A stretch of DNA of 64,000 nucleotides, taken from Defluviitalea saccharophila (GTDB lineage: Bacteria > Bacillota > Clostridia > Lachnospirales > Defluviitaleaceae). The notes beneath the pieces are model-generated. The model ran no database searches. It was not told the origin of the DNA and saw nothing but the letters and a program-made list of their open reading frames with translations. This document shows positions 1 through 8,740 of this stretch, piece by piece. The stretch covers positions 2,232,001 to 2,296,000 of the forward strand of contig NZ_CP121687.1 in NCBI RefSeq assembly GCF_038396635.1, read 5' to 3'. The position numbers and the translations under genes are program-made. The number at the start of each line of letters is the position of its first letter. Position 1 is the stretch's first letter.

Positions 1-603
1 AATAGTAATCGTATTCATTTTATCATGGGCAGAAATGGAAGTGGAAAAACGACTTTCATTAAATGTCTATTGGGACTTGAACATTATGAGGGAACGATCA
101 CATATGGCGGAAAAGTATTGGAGGATGTGCGGAAGGGTATTTTCGCTATATTTGACGACATTCCCCTTTACAATGATTTAAATGGCTTTCAAAATATCAG
201 ATTAATGTTATCTGATAAAAAATTTTTTGATAAAAATTATATTGCAGAACTTGGCTTATTATCAGACAAGAAGCTGAAAGAGAATATAAAAAATTATTCC
301 CTAGGGGAACGCAAAAAGCTGGCATTGATTGCGGCCATACTTAATAACCCTAAATATCTCATTATAGATGAAATTTCAAACGGACTGGATATTGAAACCC
401 TTGAAACCCTTCGAGAAAAATTGAATGTTTTAAGGCAGAATTCCTTAATACTTGCTACAGGTCATCATTTTGAATTTTATGAAAGCATCATTGATGAATT
501 ATTGGTTCTTAATGCTGGAACATTAACCTATATTTCAGATTATAGAAAAGGCGGTGACAAACTATATGAAATCTATAAACAATATATTGCAAGTGGCAAA
601 TAA
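1..603 (+). CDS. ABC transporter ATP-binding protein, 5' end outside the window
   Basis: This is the nucleotide-binding subunit of an ABC exporter; it hydrolyses ATP at the membrane to drive the permease encoded next. The frame is open from base 1 (reading NSNRIHFIMGRNGSGKT), so the gene starts upstream and the ATG at 25 sits just before the Walker A and cannot be the true start. Visible motifs are Walker A GRNGSGKT, an ABC signature YSLGERKKL (degenerate LSGGQ) and Walker B YLIIDE with the D-loop SNGLD. The stop lies inside the permease gene, so the two overlap by about 38 bases and are probably translationally coupled. The substrate cannot be told from the sequence; bacteriocin self-immunity or drug export is typical for this subfamily, which is inference. 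Confidence 0.9.
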   Translation, partial: NSNRIHFIMGRNGSGKTTFIKCLLGLEHYEGTITYGGKVLEDVRKGIFAIFDDIPLYNDLNGFQNIRLMLSDKKFFDKNYIAELGLLSDKKLKENIKNYSLGERKKLALIAAILNNPKYLIIDEISNGLDIETLETLREKLNVLRQNSLILATGHHFEFYESIIDELLVLNAGTLTYISDYRKGGDKLYEIYKQYIASGK

Positions 604-1516
604 AGAACTGTATTATCAATGGTGCTCAAAGAAAATTGCGATTTTGCTTTTTATCCTTCTTTTCTTGAGTATATTTCATCTTATAGGACTGCATAATCGT
701 GTCATAACTTCTTATAACAGGTATCAAAGAACAGAAATGACCTATAGGGAAAATGGGATTGATATAGTAAAGGCATTAGAACAGCCTAACAATGTCTATG
801 TAGAAAATAATTCAAAAATAACAAGCAATCCATTAAAAGACGATTTCATATCCCTTGCCATTGCTATTCAAAGCTTAAAGCCTCGGAATATCATCAGTAA
901 TACCCTTGAGTATTTAGTATTTGTTTTTTGCACTTTAATCTTCGGTATTTATGCCGCCTATGTTGCTACATATGATTTTAGATTTAAGACATACAAATTT
1001 GTATCTGTCGGCGATAACCAGAGAGATATCATTTTAGGGAAGTTATTATCTGTTATTATTACAATGACTGGAACAATGGTATTTGTACTTATTTTTACCT
1101 TCATAGGCTCTTTTATTGTAAATCCGATTGTAGTCGCTAAAGTACCGGTAAAGGATTTCACAATAGACATTTTTAATTATGAGTATGGCATTATACCACA
1201 GTTATTTTTATCATTTATAGTGATACTATTCTATGTGATTGTCGGATTTTCAATAGGATTTATTTTAAAAAGTATGCTGATACCAACGATTGGGTTATTG
1301 CTTTATGGCTTATTTATTCCTGTCTTGGGAGCTTACGACTTCAGGAATATAATTTCCTACTTCTCTCATCAGGTATTTACTTTTACAGCTCGATTTGTGA
1401 TGTTTAAACCTATGCCAATTAATGAAGTGCTGGGCATATTACTAACCCTGGCAACAGCAGTCATTCTATTCGTTGTTCTTTTTACGGTAGCAAAAAAACG
1501 CAGTGCATATAGTTAA
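566..1516 (+). CDS. ABC-2 type membrane permease
   Basis: Membrane subunit paired with the upstream ATPase. It has about six hydrophobic segments: one near the N-terminus (about residues 20-40), then a polar loop of about 70 residues, then segments near residues 110-135, 160-185, 205-245 and 275-310. This matches ABC-2 exporters. I chose ATG 566 because AGGCGGTG at 549-556 is a near-perfect Shine-Dalgarno nine bases upstream; a GTG at 554 in the same frame overlaps that site. The gene begins inside the ATPase gene, which supports a two-gene operon. No sequence signature gives the cargo. Confidence 0.8.
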   Translation: MKSINNILQVANKELYYQWCSKKIAILLFILLFLSIFHLIGLHNRVITSYNRYQRTEMTYRENGIDIVKALEQPNNVYVENNSKITSNPLKDDFISLAIAIQSLKPRNIISNTLEYLVFVFCTLIFGIYAAYVATYDFRFKTYKFVSVGDNQRDIILGKLLSVIITMTGTMVFVLIFTFIGSFIVNPIVVAKVPVKDFTIDIFNYEYGIIPQLFLSFIVILFYVIVGFSIGFILKSMLIPTIGLLLYGLFIPVLGAYDFRNIISYFSHQVFTFTARFVMFKPMPINEVLGILLTLATAVILFVVLFTVAKKRSAYS

Positions 1517-1655
1517 ATTGTCAAGGGACATCAAACAGTTAAAGCGTAACCTTGTAGATTTTGAGGAGGAAAATACTATTGCTCAATACAATATAAGTTT
1601 ATTCACAGATTATAAATCACCTAATGAGTTTGTAAAGAAATTCAAAGATCTATAG
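1503..1655 (+). other. short open frame, possible gene remnant (50 codons)
   Basis: The frame opens with GTG inside the end of the permease gene and reads a protein-like, charged sequence (for example LSRDIKQLKRN and FVKKFKDL) to TAG at 1653. There is no Shine-Dalgarno before the GTG, so independent translation is unlikely. I do not recognise the family. It may be the tail of a decayed gene or a chance frame. Other apparent decay follows immediately downstream. Confidence 0.2.
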
Positions 1656-1679
1656 ATAATAATGGGTCTTTTTTTATAG

Positions 1680-1754
1680 GGAGAGAATAATGCCAAAGAA
1701 ATTTTGTTCAACTACGGCTTTTCTACAGAGAAAATATTAAGGTATAAAGCTTAA
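1680..1754 (+). pseudogene. possible C-terminal remnant of a CoA-transferase-like gene
   Basis: After an in-frame TAG the 24 codons read GENNAKEILFNYGF then STEKILRYKA and a stop. The pattern 'GE-(x)3-EIL-(x)3-GFS-(x)-E-(x)-I' resembles the last residues of CaiB/BaiF-type CoA transferases. There is no start codon with a ribosome site in this frame and nothing upstream continues it. The identification rests on a very short stretch and is tentative. Confidence 0.15.
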
Positions 1755-1828
1755 CATTAGCGTTAAGATAAAGTATTATAAAATAATTTTATCAAACGAC
1801 AAAAAACTGCAAAAAATTGCAAACTTAC

Positions 1829-1857
1829 TTGTATAGATTAGTGGAAACAGATAAAAT
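1829..1857 (+). promoter_or_regulatory. probable sigma-A promoter for the PAS-GGDEF-EAL gene
   Basis: TTGTAT and TAAAAT are separated by 17 bases. A start near 1864 would give a leader of about 110 nt holding the hairpin at 1908-1945. The -35 match is partial. Confidence 0.4.
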
Positions 1858-1907
1858 ATAATTATAATTAATAAAGCAATAGAATTAACGGCGATTTGTT
1901 TTCCACT

Positions 1908-1945
1908 CTAAAATAGACTTGCTTTGTTAAGCAAGTCTATTTTAG
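1908..1945 (+). terminator. perfect 17-bp hairpin in the leader before the PAS-GGDEF-EAL gene
   Basis: Arms starting CTAAAATAGACTTGC pair without mismatch around a TGTT loop. The A-rich left and T-rich right arms look like an intrinsic terminator in which the U tract is part of the stem. It lies 30 bases before the start codon and about 250 bases past the last upstream frame, so it may act on the downstream gene's own leader rather than end an upstream gene. Confidence 0.5.
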
Positions 1946-1975
1946 TTAAAACTAATGGAATAGGGGGTGTTTATA

Positions 1976-4069
1976 ATGAAAATATTTAAAATTTTAAGCA
2001 GCAAATTCAGGGAAAACGAAAAAGACGATATTAACTACTATAAGCAAAACAATTATAAAATAAATCCCTTATTTGAAGCCGTAAAGATTACTATAATATA
2101 TGGATTGGTAGGAGAGCTGTGGATTTTACTATCCGATGAAATTGCCAGAAGCTTTTCGGGAAGTCTTGAAATGTATAAACAAATACAAACCTATAAAGGC
2201 GGAATCTATGTACTTGTAACAATGGTGTTAATTTTTTTACTCATATTAAGTAAAATGAGTCTTTTGAAAAAAGCCTTTAAAGAAATAACAAAGAATTATC
2301 AAGAATTAAGTTCTAAAAATCAAGAATTACTAAAGCTGGATCAAGAACTTAGAAGAAAAGTGGATGAATTAGAAAAACATAGAAATGCTCTTGTGATCAG
2401 TGAGCAGAGGTTAGAATTGGCTATTGAAGGATCAGATAATGGTATTTGGGATTGGGATTTAGAAAAAGGTACCTTTTATATTTCTCCAAATTGGAAAACT
2501 TATCTTGGATATGGGCAAGATGAAATTGACGATACCAGTGAAGCTTGGGTAGAATTGCTCCATCCAGAGGATAGAAATGAAGCTGTATCAAAAATACATG
2601 CATATATCCTCTCTCCACAAAGCTCCTATGAACATGTCAATAGAATAAGATGCAAGGATGGAAGCTACAAATGGATACTCGCCAGGGCAAAAGCCATCAA
2701 AAGTGAAGACGGAAGAGTTACTAGAATAGCAGGCTCACAAGTGGATATTACGAAGGTAAAACAATTAGAAGAAAAGCTGCATTTATTAGCTTATTATGAT
2801 CAATTGACGGGACTGCCAAATAGATTTTTATTTGAAGAAAAAATGAATACCCTTTTAAGGGAAAGAACGTACTCTAACCAAAAGTTTGCCTTATTATATA
2901 TGGATATCGATAATTTTAAGAATGTAAATGATACCTTGGGTCATTCTTCAGGAGATCTACTAATTCAATACGTTGCAAACATTTTAAAATATCACGTCAA
3001 AGAACCAGATTTTGTAGCAAGATTAGGCGGAGATGAATTTGCAATTATTTTCTGCGATATCAAGGATAACAAAGATGTTGTAGATAGAGTTCAAACCTTA
3101 TTAAAGTATTTGAAAAGACCATGGATTCTTGAAAATCAAGAGTTTTATATAACTGTTAGTATTGGCATTGCAATATACCCTGAGCATGGGGATGACTTAT
3201 CTCTATTGCTTAAAAATGCAGATATTGCCATGTATTTTGTGAAGAAACATCTTAAAGGGAATTACTGCTTTTATTCTTTAGAATTGCAAAACAAAAGCTT
3301 AGAGCAGATCAAAATGATTAATTATCTAAGACATGCCATAGACCATAATGAATTTTATCTTCTGTATCAGCCGATTATTGATTTACAAAGCAGCAATTTA
3401 ATGGGGGCTGAAGTTTTAATCCGATGGGTGCATCCGAAGCTTGGAGTTATCCCTCCGATGAAGTTTATACCTTTGGCAGAAGAAACGGGTCTTATCTATG
3501 ATATAGAAAAGTGGGTATTAAAAACGGCTTTAATGCAAAAGAAAGACTGGCAAGAAAAGAAATATCCGAATTTGAAAATATCTATCAATATTTCAGGAAA
3601 AAGAATTACCAGCGCAGGAATTATCAATGAAATCAGAGACTTATTGCATGAAACAAGGTTAAAATCCGATGAAATACAGCTTGAAGTAACAGAAACTGCT
3701 GTAATGAAAGATCTGGATGCATCTATGAAAATCCTAAATGAAATTAAAAATATGGGAATACAAATTGCCCTTGATGATTTTGGAACAGGCTATTCTTCTC
3801 TAACCTATCTTAAAAAATTACCTATTGATATTGTAAAACTGGATAGAGAATTCATTAAAAATATATCCATAGAAAATAATGATCGGTTGATCATAGAGCA
3901 TATCATTAAGTTGATACAGGAATTAAATTTAAAGGTACTGGCTGAAGGAATCGAACTCCAGGAGCAGGTCGCCATTCTGAAAAATTACAACTGCGATTAT
4001 GGACAAGGGTATTTATTCGGAAAACCTGTTACCAAAGAGGAGTTTGAAAAATTAATTCTTTCTAATTAG
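1976..4069 (+). CDS. membrane PAS-GGDEF-EAL protein (c-di-GMP synthesis and breakdown)
   Basis: A 697-residue c-di-GMP enzyme. Order: two membrane segments (about residues 30-50 and 70-95) with a motif ELWILLSDE, a coiled coil (about 98-135), a PAS domain (about 147-262), GGDEF (about 285-435) and EAL (about 450-695). GGDEF is intact (RLGGDEFAII), with no RxxD inhibitory site in the usual place (KEPD instead). EAL is written EVLIRW, but the metal and catalytic residues are present: VTETAVM, LDDFGTGYSS, VKLDREF, EGIE and GQGYLFGKP. Both activities are therefore possible. Start: ATG 1976 with AGGGGGTG at 1962-1969; a GTG at 1967 overlaps that site. A possible attenuating hairpin precedes it. 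Confidence 0.93.
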   Translation: MKIFKILSSKFRENEKDDINYYKQNNYKINPLFEAVKITIIYGLVGELWILLSDEIARSFSGSLEMYKQIQTYKGGIYVLVTMVLIFLLILSKMSLLKKAFKEITKNYQELSSKNQELLKLDQELRRKVDELEKHRNALVISEQRLELAIEGSDNGIWDWDLEKGTFYISPNWKTYLGYGQDEIDDTSEAWVELLHPEDRNEAVSKIHAYILSPQSSYEHVNRIRCKDGSYKWILARAKAIKSEDGRVTRIAGSQVDITKVKQLEEKLHLLAYYDQLTGLPNRFLFEEKMNTLLRERTYSNQKFALLYMDIDNFKNVNDTLGHSSGDLLIQYVANILKYHVKEPDFVARLGGDEFAIIFCDIKDNKDVVDRVQTLLKYLKRPWILENQEFYITVSIGIAIYPEHGDDLSLLLKNADIAMYFVKKHLKGNYCFYSLELQNKSLEQIKMINYLRHAIDHNEFYLLYQPIIDLQSSNLMGAEVLIRWVHPKLGVIPPMKFIPLAEETGLIYDIEKWVLKTALMQKKDWQEKKYPNLKISINISGKRITSAGIINEIRDLLHETRLKSDEIQLEVTETAVMKDLDASMKILNEIKNMGIQIALDDFGTGYSSLTYLKKLPIDIVKLDREFIKNISIENNDRLIIEHIIKLIQELNLKVLAEGIELQEQVAILKNYNCDYGQGYLFGKPVTKEEFEKLILSN

Positions 4070-4166
4070 CCTTTTTATATGATGTGTTAGTTTAGTATTG
4101 TTTATGAAATGAACTACGAAATCTTGGCAGGAGTGACTTAATAAATAGAAGCTAAGGAGAGACGCT

Positions 4167-4343
4167 ATGAGTAACTATACAAAAGAAGATTTAGACGCTG
4201 CTCTGCAAATTATATCTTCAACGATTAGTAACTGTGAAAAAATGTAGCCAAAATTCCCAGAAGGCACATCTCAGCATACCCTTCTTAAAAACAGGATAAA
4301 AGCCTTGTATATTTCAAAAGCCCTAATAGAAGGCGAAAACATT
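4167..4343 (+). pseudogene. first copy of a duplicated small gene, interrupted by TAG
   Basis: ATG 4167 follows GCTAAGGAGAGACGCT, a strong ribosome site, and encodes MSNYTKEDLDAALQII and so on for 26 residues before TAG at 4245. Past the stop the same frame continues PKFPEGTSQHTLLKNRIKAL and runs without any stop into the ATG of the second copy at 4344. Aligned to copy two without gaps, TAG sits where copy two has CAG (Gln), so one C-to-T change explains the break. The copies share roughly half their residues (YT, ISS, CEK, EG, KN, YISK). It was probably once a two-repeat protein of about 120 residues. Function unknown; no family recognised. Confidence 0.6.
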
Positions 4344-4532
4344 ATGGACAGATATACAAGGGAAGAACTGATAGGAGCCCTAAGCCCTATATCCTCAATT
4401 ATCAGCAAATGTGAAAAAGCACAGTTAAAATGTAAAGAGGGCTCCTCCCACTACACCCGATTCAAGAATATAATACATGCGATGTATATTTCAAAGACAT
4501 TCATAACCGATGAAATCAATAAAAGTAGTTAA
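4344..4532 (+). CDS. small conserved-looking protein, second copy of a tandem duplication
   Basis: A 62-residue soluble, helical protein starting MDRYTREELIGAL and holding CEKAQLKCKEG and MYISKTFITDEI. An in-frame TTG at 4305 lies in the tail of the first copy. ATG 4344 is preferred because it aligns with the first copy's ATG and has AAGGCGA eight bases upstream. No known domain is visible. It sits between a GGDEF-EAL gene and an HDOD gene, so a role in signalling is possible but only suggested by position. Confidence 0.6.
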   Translation: MDRYTREELIGALSPISSIISKCEKAQLKCKEGSSHYTRFKNIIHAMYISKTFITDEINKSS

Positions 4533-4732
4533 TGTGACAAATAGCATAGAATTTCGATAAGAATTCTGATAAAATAAATTTAATATTCAAATAAACAGCT
4601 AAAAAAGAGCAATTTTAAAAACATCAAATGTAATAGCGCTATCAAAATTAAAAGACAATATGAAAACATACAGGATACTTTTTTATTGAACATAAACGTA
4701 TACAATAAATTTTTAAGAAAGTAGGATGATAC

Positions 4733-5596
4733 ATGGAGAACCATAAAATTATTCAACAGATAAAGGCATCTAATGATTTACCGGAAGTTCCGAAATCTTT
4801 TGGAGAAATTTTAAAAATGCTTCTTGATCCCTGTAATTTTGACATGGATGCATGCATTGAAAAGTTTTCCTATCATCCTCAGCTTGAGAATGCTTTAATA
4901 CAGGTATTAAATGATCATTCCAAACTAAAACGCGAGATTGTCAGCATAAAGGATGCAGTGGTTTATCTGGGTGCAAAAAATGCCAGAATCATTGCAATCG
5001 CATATGTTACCCGATTATTATTGCCGTACAGAAAAGGTAAGACTCAGATTTTTGACCATAATATTTATCTGAAACATTGTATTGGCACATCGATTGCCAG
5101 TTCTATGATCGCAGAGAAAACAGGTTTATGCGATAAAGACAAGATGTTTATTTACGGACTTATTCATGATATTGGTGTAATAGTCCTGGACGTATGTTTT
5201 CCTGAATACCTGGATAAGATTTATGAACTCCAAAAGAACGGTGTTCATCAAATCGTGGCAGAAAAAATAGTTTTAGGCGGAATAACCCATTCGGAGATTG
5301 GCAGATGGTTGTGCAAAGAATGGGGCTTACCCGATGAAATTGCACAGATTGTAGGCTTTCATCATACTCCGTTTTTATCGAATCAATTCACAACCGAAGT
5401 ACAGATCATCCATCTGGGAGATTCTATAAGTGCCAATTATTACGAACAGCTATTAGGAAATAAAACAGCGTTTATCTTTTCTGAAAAGATCATGGAAGCT
5501 TTAGGGGTAAATAAAGAATTCGTCAATGAAATTATTAGAAGGTTGCCAAAAGAAGTAGCAAAAATTAATCAAATCATAGAGTTCAAGGTCTTATAA
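4733..5596 (+). CDS. HDOD-domain signalling protein
   Basis: A 287-residue cytoplasmic protein made almost entirely of an HDOD domain. Family features visible are LPEVPKSFGEILKML near the N-terminus and LIHDIGVIVLD near residue 142, in the place of the HD-domain metal site, followed by 'GFHH' near residue 205. HDOD proteins usually lack full HD hydrolase activity and act as binding modules in chemotaxis or c-di-GMP circuits. Its position among c-di-GMP and two-component genes fits that. Start ATG 4733 follows AAGTAGGATGATAC. Enzymatic activity cannot be judged from sequence alone. Confidence 0.88.
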   Translation: MENHKIIQQIKASNDLPEVPKSFGEILKMLLDPCNFDMDACIEKFSYHPQLENALIQVLNDHSKLKREIVSIKDAVVYLGAKNARIIAIAYVTRLLLPYRKGKTQIFDHNIYLKHCIGTSIASSMIAEKTGLCDKDKMFIYGLIHDIGVIVLDVCFPEYLDKIYELQKNGVHQIVAEKIVLGGITHSEIGRWLCKEWGLPDEIAQIVGFHHTPFLSNQFTTEVQIIHLGDSISANYYEQLLGNKTAFIFSEKIMEALGVNKEFVNEIIRRLPKEVAKINQIIEFKVL

Positions 5597-5724
5597 AAAA
5601 CAAATGATTCAAATCCCCGTTTTATTTGTTTTCTTTATGTATTTTCAATCTTTTAAAGAAAATGTTTACAAGCATTTTATGGGCAGCACAATAGACAAAA
5701 AATAGAGAATTTTGTTGAAGAAGA

Positions 5725-5753
5725 TTGACAAATACAGTATAATTTCATATTAA
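5725..5753 (+). promoter_or_regulatory. probable promoter for the sensor kinase gene
   Basis: TTGACA and TATTAA lie 17 bases apart. A transcript from about 5760 would have a leader of about 165 nt that includes a terminator-like hairpin at 5836-5876. Confidence 0.5.
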
Positions 5754-5835
5754 TAATATAGTAATTTTTATATAATAATGTAAAGGCTTATTTAGATTTC
5801 CTTTATATAGGCTGCAATTATATATGACATCATAC

Positions 5836-5876
5836 AAATTTCCGCTGAGAATAAAAAATTTTGGCGGAAATTTTTT
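5836..5876 (+). terminator. intrinsic-terminator-like hairpin inside the kinase leader
   Basis: AAATTTCCGC pairs with GCGGAAATTT across an 18-base loop and is followed by further T residues. It lies after the likely promoter and 48 bases before the kinase start, so it could attenuate the kinase mRNA. No known riboswitch class was recognised in the leader. Confidence 0.5.
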
Positions 5877-5923
5877 GAGAATCACGAAAGTCAATGTATT
5901 CGTGTGGGTATTGGAGGGATTCG

Positions 5924-8293
5924 ATGAAAAAAGGGGGTTTGAATTGTTTTAGGACATTTTTGTGGCTTCTTATATTTATTTCAGCCATTTTATGTGCAAT
6001 GCAGTATAATCATGGAGAAAAAACCACCAAAAACATAGTAATTCTCAATTCTTATCACAAAGGACTTACCTGGACGGACGAACAGACAAACGGGATACTA
6101 AATGCGCTTAATCAGTATCATAACGATCTATCTATTTCAGTGGAATACATGGATTGGAAAAGGTATCCTACCGAAGAAAACATAAATAATATCTATACTC
6201 AATTGGAGTATAAATATTCCAATCAGAAAATAGATTTAATTTTAACGACAGATGATGCGGCTCTTGACTTTGCTTTGAAGCATCGGCATGCTATTTTTTC
6301 TGATGCGCCAATTGTTTTTTCTGGGGTCAATGAAAAAGATGCCTTAAGATTATTAAGGGAGCATCAAAAGGTAACAGGGGTAGTGGAAAAAGTTGATCCG
6401 GATCAAACCATAGCGCTCGCTTTAAAAATTAATCCGAAAATCAAAGAAGTTTATGTTATTTACGATAACACAGAAAGCGGATTGTCTACCGGGGAATTAA
6501 CGATTGAAGCAATTCGTAGAATCAATCCGGAGATCAAAATAAAGACATATAATGATAAGCCTTTTAATGAACTATTGTCCGATGTCGCCCATGCCCCTAA
6601 AGACAGTATCGTTCTTATTACTACCTATTATTCGGACATAGACCATACAGTCCTTGGCTTTGAAAAGACCTGTAGATTAATTAGTGCCGCCAGCGCTGTT
6701 CCGATTTATCATCTATATACCTTTGGGCTAAATAATGGCGCCCTGGGAGGAAGTATGCTTAATGGAAAACTGCAGGGGGAAGCAGCTGGCCAGCTCGCTT
6801 TTAGGATTTTACAGGGCGAAGATATAGATCGCATACCCCGTAGCGACTTTCAGGCAACAGAATATATCTTTGACTATCATCAGCTTCAAAGATTTAATAT
6901 TTCAAAAAGCAAATTGCCGAAGGAAAGTACAATCATCAATAAACCATTTTCATTTTTTGAGACATATCATGATATAGTTGTTACTACAATTATTATATTT
7001 GTAATCCTAGTAATCTTTATTTGTATATTGCTCTATCATTTAAAAAAGATCCATAGAATGAAAGAGGAGCTGGAAGCGAAACATGATGAGTTAACCCAGC
7101 TCAATAAAGAATTGACTGCCTCTGATCATAAAATCAAAAGCCAATATCTTGAATTGGTAAGAACGCAGGAAAATTTGATGCTTAGGGAACATCAATATCG
7201 GCTGTTGTTCGAAAAAATGCTGAATGGATTTTTTGTGTTTAAACCCGTATACAATGAAGATCACAAACTAGTGGATATTAAGTTCTTGAATGTTAATCCA
7301 AGCTTTAAACAACAAGCCAATATACAAATTGATGATGTTATTGGGAGAACATGGACGGATATCTTCGGTTATCCCAGCTTAGAATTGAGTATCTATGAGA
7401 GGATATTGGAAACAGGAAGAACTGAACGTTTTGAAACTTATTATGGAAAAATAAATGCATATTACTTAGTTAATGCTTTTAAGATATCCAGTAATCAAAT
7501 AGGAGTTATTTTTGAGAATATCTCAGAGTATAAAATGGCAATAAAAGAAATTAAAAAGCTCAATGAAGAATTAGAACAAAGAGTTGCCATAAGAACTGCA
7601 GAACTTAGTCAGGCCATGGATGAATTAGAATCCTTTACTTATACCGTATCCCATGATTTAAAATCACCCCTTAGGGCAATAGACAGCTACAGCAGAATCA
7701 TGTATGAAGACCATGGTAAAAATCTTCATAGTGATGCCGTAGATATCATTCACAACATAAGAGGAATCTGTAAAGACTTAATCAGTATGATCAATAATCT
7801 CTTAGAATACTCCATGGCATCGAAAAAAGAGCTAAGTAAAGAAGAAATCAATATAAAAGAAATGTTTATTTCCGTATTCAATGAACTGCAGCTTGCATAT
7901 CCGGAAAGAGAGGTAAACTTAATTATTGAAACAGTCCTTCCCACTGTTTATGCCGATAAACTTTTATTAAGGCAAGTGATCTACAATATCCTGTCCAATG
8001 CTTTTAAGTTTACAAAGAATGCAAGCAAACCACGGATCATCATCGGCAATACGATTACTTCAGAAGAATATATTTTCTATGTCAAAGATAATGGCATCGG
8101 ATTTAACATGGAGTATTCAAAAAAGCTATTTGGAATTTTTCAGCGGCTTCATACTAGTGATGAATTTGAAGGTACTGGCATAGGCCTCGTGACTATTAAA
8201 AAAATAATCCAAAAGCATGGGGGAAGGGCATGGATAGAAGGACAAGTGAACGTTGGAGCCACGATATATTTCACTTTGCCATTTTCTTGGTAA
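5924..8293 (+). CDS. sensor histidine kinase with ABC-type substrate-binding sensor domain
   Basis: A 789-residue membrane kinase. Order: signal-anchor (about residues 8-28), extracytoplasmic domain of the ABC substrate-binding type (about 35-325; NIVILNSYHKGLTWTD, DLILTTDDAAL, PIVFSGVNEKD), a membrane segment (about 348-372), coiled coil, PAS (about 422-535), HisKA with phospho-acceptor His near 577 (VSHDLKSPLRA) and HATPase with N box NAFKFT, G1 DNGIGF and G2 GTGIGL. It likely reads an external small molecule and phosphorylates the regulator encoded 24 bases downstream. Start ATG 5924 follows GGAGGG; an earlier in-frame ATG at 5894 has no good ribosome site. The ligand is unknown. Confidence 0.92.
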   Translation: MKKGGLNCFRTFLWLLIFISAILCAMQYNHGEKTTKNIVILNSYHKGLTWTDEQTNGILNALNQYHNDLSISVEYMDWKRYPTEENINNIYTQLEYKYSNQKIDLILTTDDAALDFALKHRHAIFSDAPIVFSGVNEKDALRLLREHQKVTGVVEKVDPDQTIALALKINPKIKEVYVIYDNTESGLSTGELTIEAIRRINPEIKIKTYNDKPFNELLSDVAHAPKDSIVLITTYYSDIDHTVLGFEKTCRLISAASAVPIYHLYTFGLNNGALGGSMLNGKLQGEAAGQLAFRILQGEDIDRIPRSDFQATEYIFDYHQLQRFNISKSKLPKESTIINKPFSFFETYHDIVVTTIIIFVILVIFICILLYHLKKIHRMKEELEAKHDELTQLNKELTASDHKIKSQYLELVRTQENLMLREHQYRLLFEKMLNGFFVFKPVYNEDHKLVDIKFLNVNPSFKQQANIQIDDVIGRTWTDIFGYPSLELSIYERILETGRTERFETYYGKINAYYLVNAFKISSNQIGVIFENISEYKMAIKEIKKLNEELEQRVAIRTAELSQAMDELESFTYTVSHDLKSPLRAIDSYSRIMYEDHGKNLHSDAVDIIHNIRGICKDLISMINNLLEYSMASKKELSKEEINIKEMFISVFNELQLAYPEREVNLIIETVLPTVYADKLLLRQVIYNILSNAFKFTKNASKPRIIIGNTITSEEYIFYVKDNGIGFNMEYSKKLFGIFQRLHTSDEFEGTGIGLVTIKKIIQKHGGRAWIEGQVNVGATIYFTLPFSW

Positions 8294-8317
8294 GAGAAGT
8301 TGGGAGGGGATAAAAAA

Positions 8318-8740
8318 GTGCTGAATGTGCTGATTGTTGATGATATGGATATTGTTCGCCGGGAGATCAAGCGGCTTAAGGTATGGGGGGAGTCTACAGG
8401 GTTTGTCATCGCAGAGGAAGCATCCAATGGACAAGCAGCTTTGGAGATTCTGGAAAATAGCTCTATAGACTTAGTAATTACCGATATAAAAATGCCGAAG
8501 GTAGACGGTCTGGAATTGCTTGAAAAAATTATGGAGAAAAATTTATGTCCATGTGTTGTACTGCTAAGCGACTATACAGATTTTACGTATGCCAGACAAG
8601 GGATTATATTAGGTGCCTTTGACTATATGTCCAAGCCCGTTTGTGAAGAAGAATTTGAAAAATTACTCCATAGAGCAAAGAAGCATATCACTGCAAAAAG
8701 CAGGGAAAAAGAAAGGCTAAAAGCGCTCCAAAAAATTTAG
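8318..8740 (+). CDS. response regulator, receiver half (ends early by frameshift)
   Basis: Receiver domain of the partner regulator: acidic pocket LIVDD, phospho-acceptor Asp in DLVITDIKMPKVDG (about residue 55), Ser in LLSDY and Lys in DYMSKP. The frame stops at TAG 8738 just past the receiver, within a sequence that should continue into the DNA-binding half. At the end the codons are CTC CAA AAA ATT TAG; one more A in the A-run at 8730-8735 would give CAA AAA AAT TTA GAA and join it to the next frame. Start GTG 8318 has GGGAGGGG eight bases upstream; the TTG at 8300 overlaps that site. Confidence 0.9.
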   Translation: MLNVLIVDDMDIVRREIKRLKVWGESTGFVIAEEASNGQAALEILENSSIDLVITDIKMPKVDGLELLEKIMEKNLCPCVVLLSDYTDFTYARQGIILGAFDYMSKPVCEEEFEKLLHRAKKHITAKSREKERLKALQKI

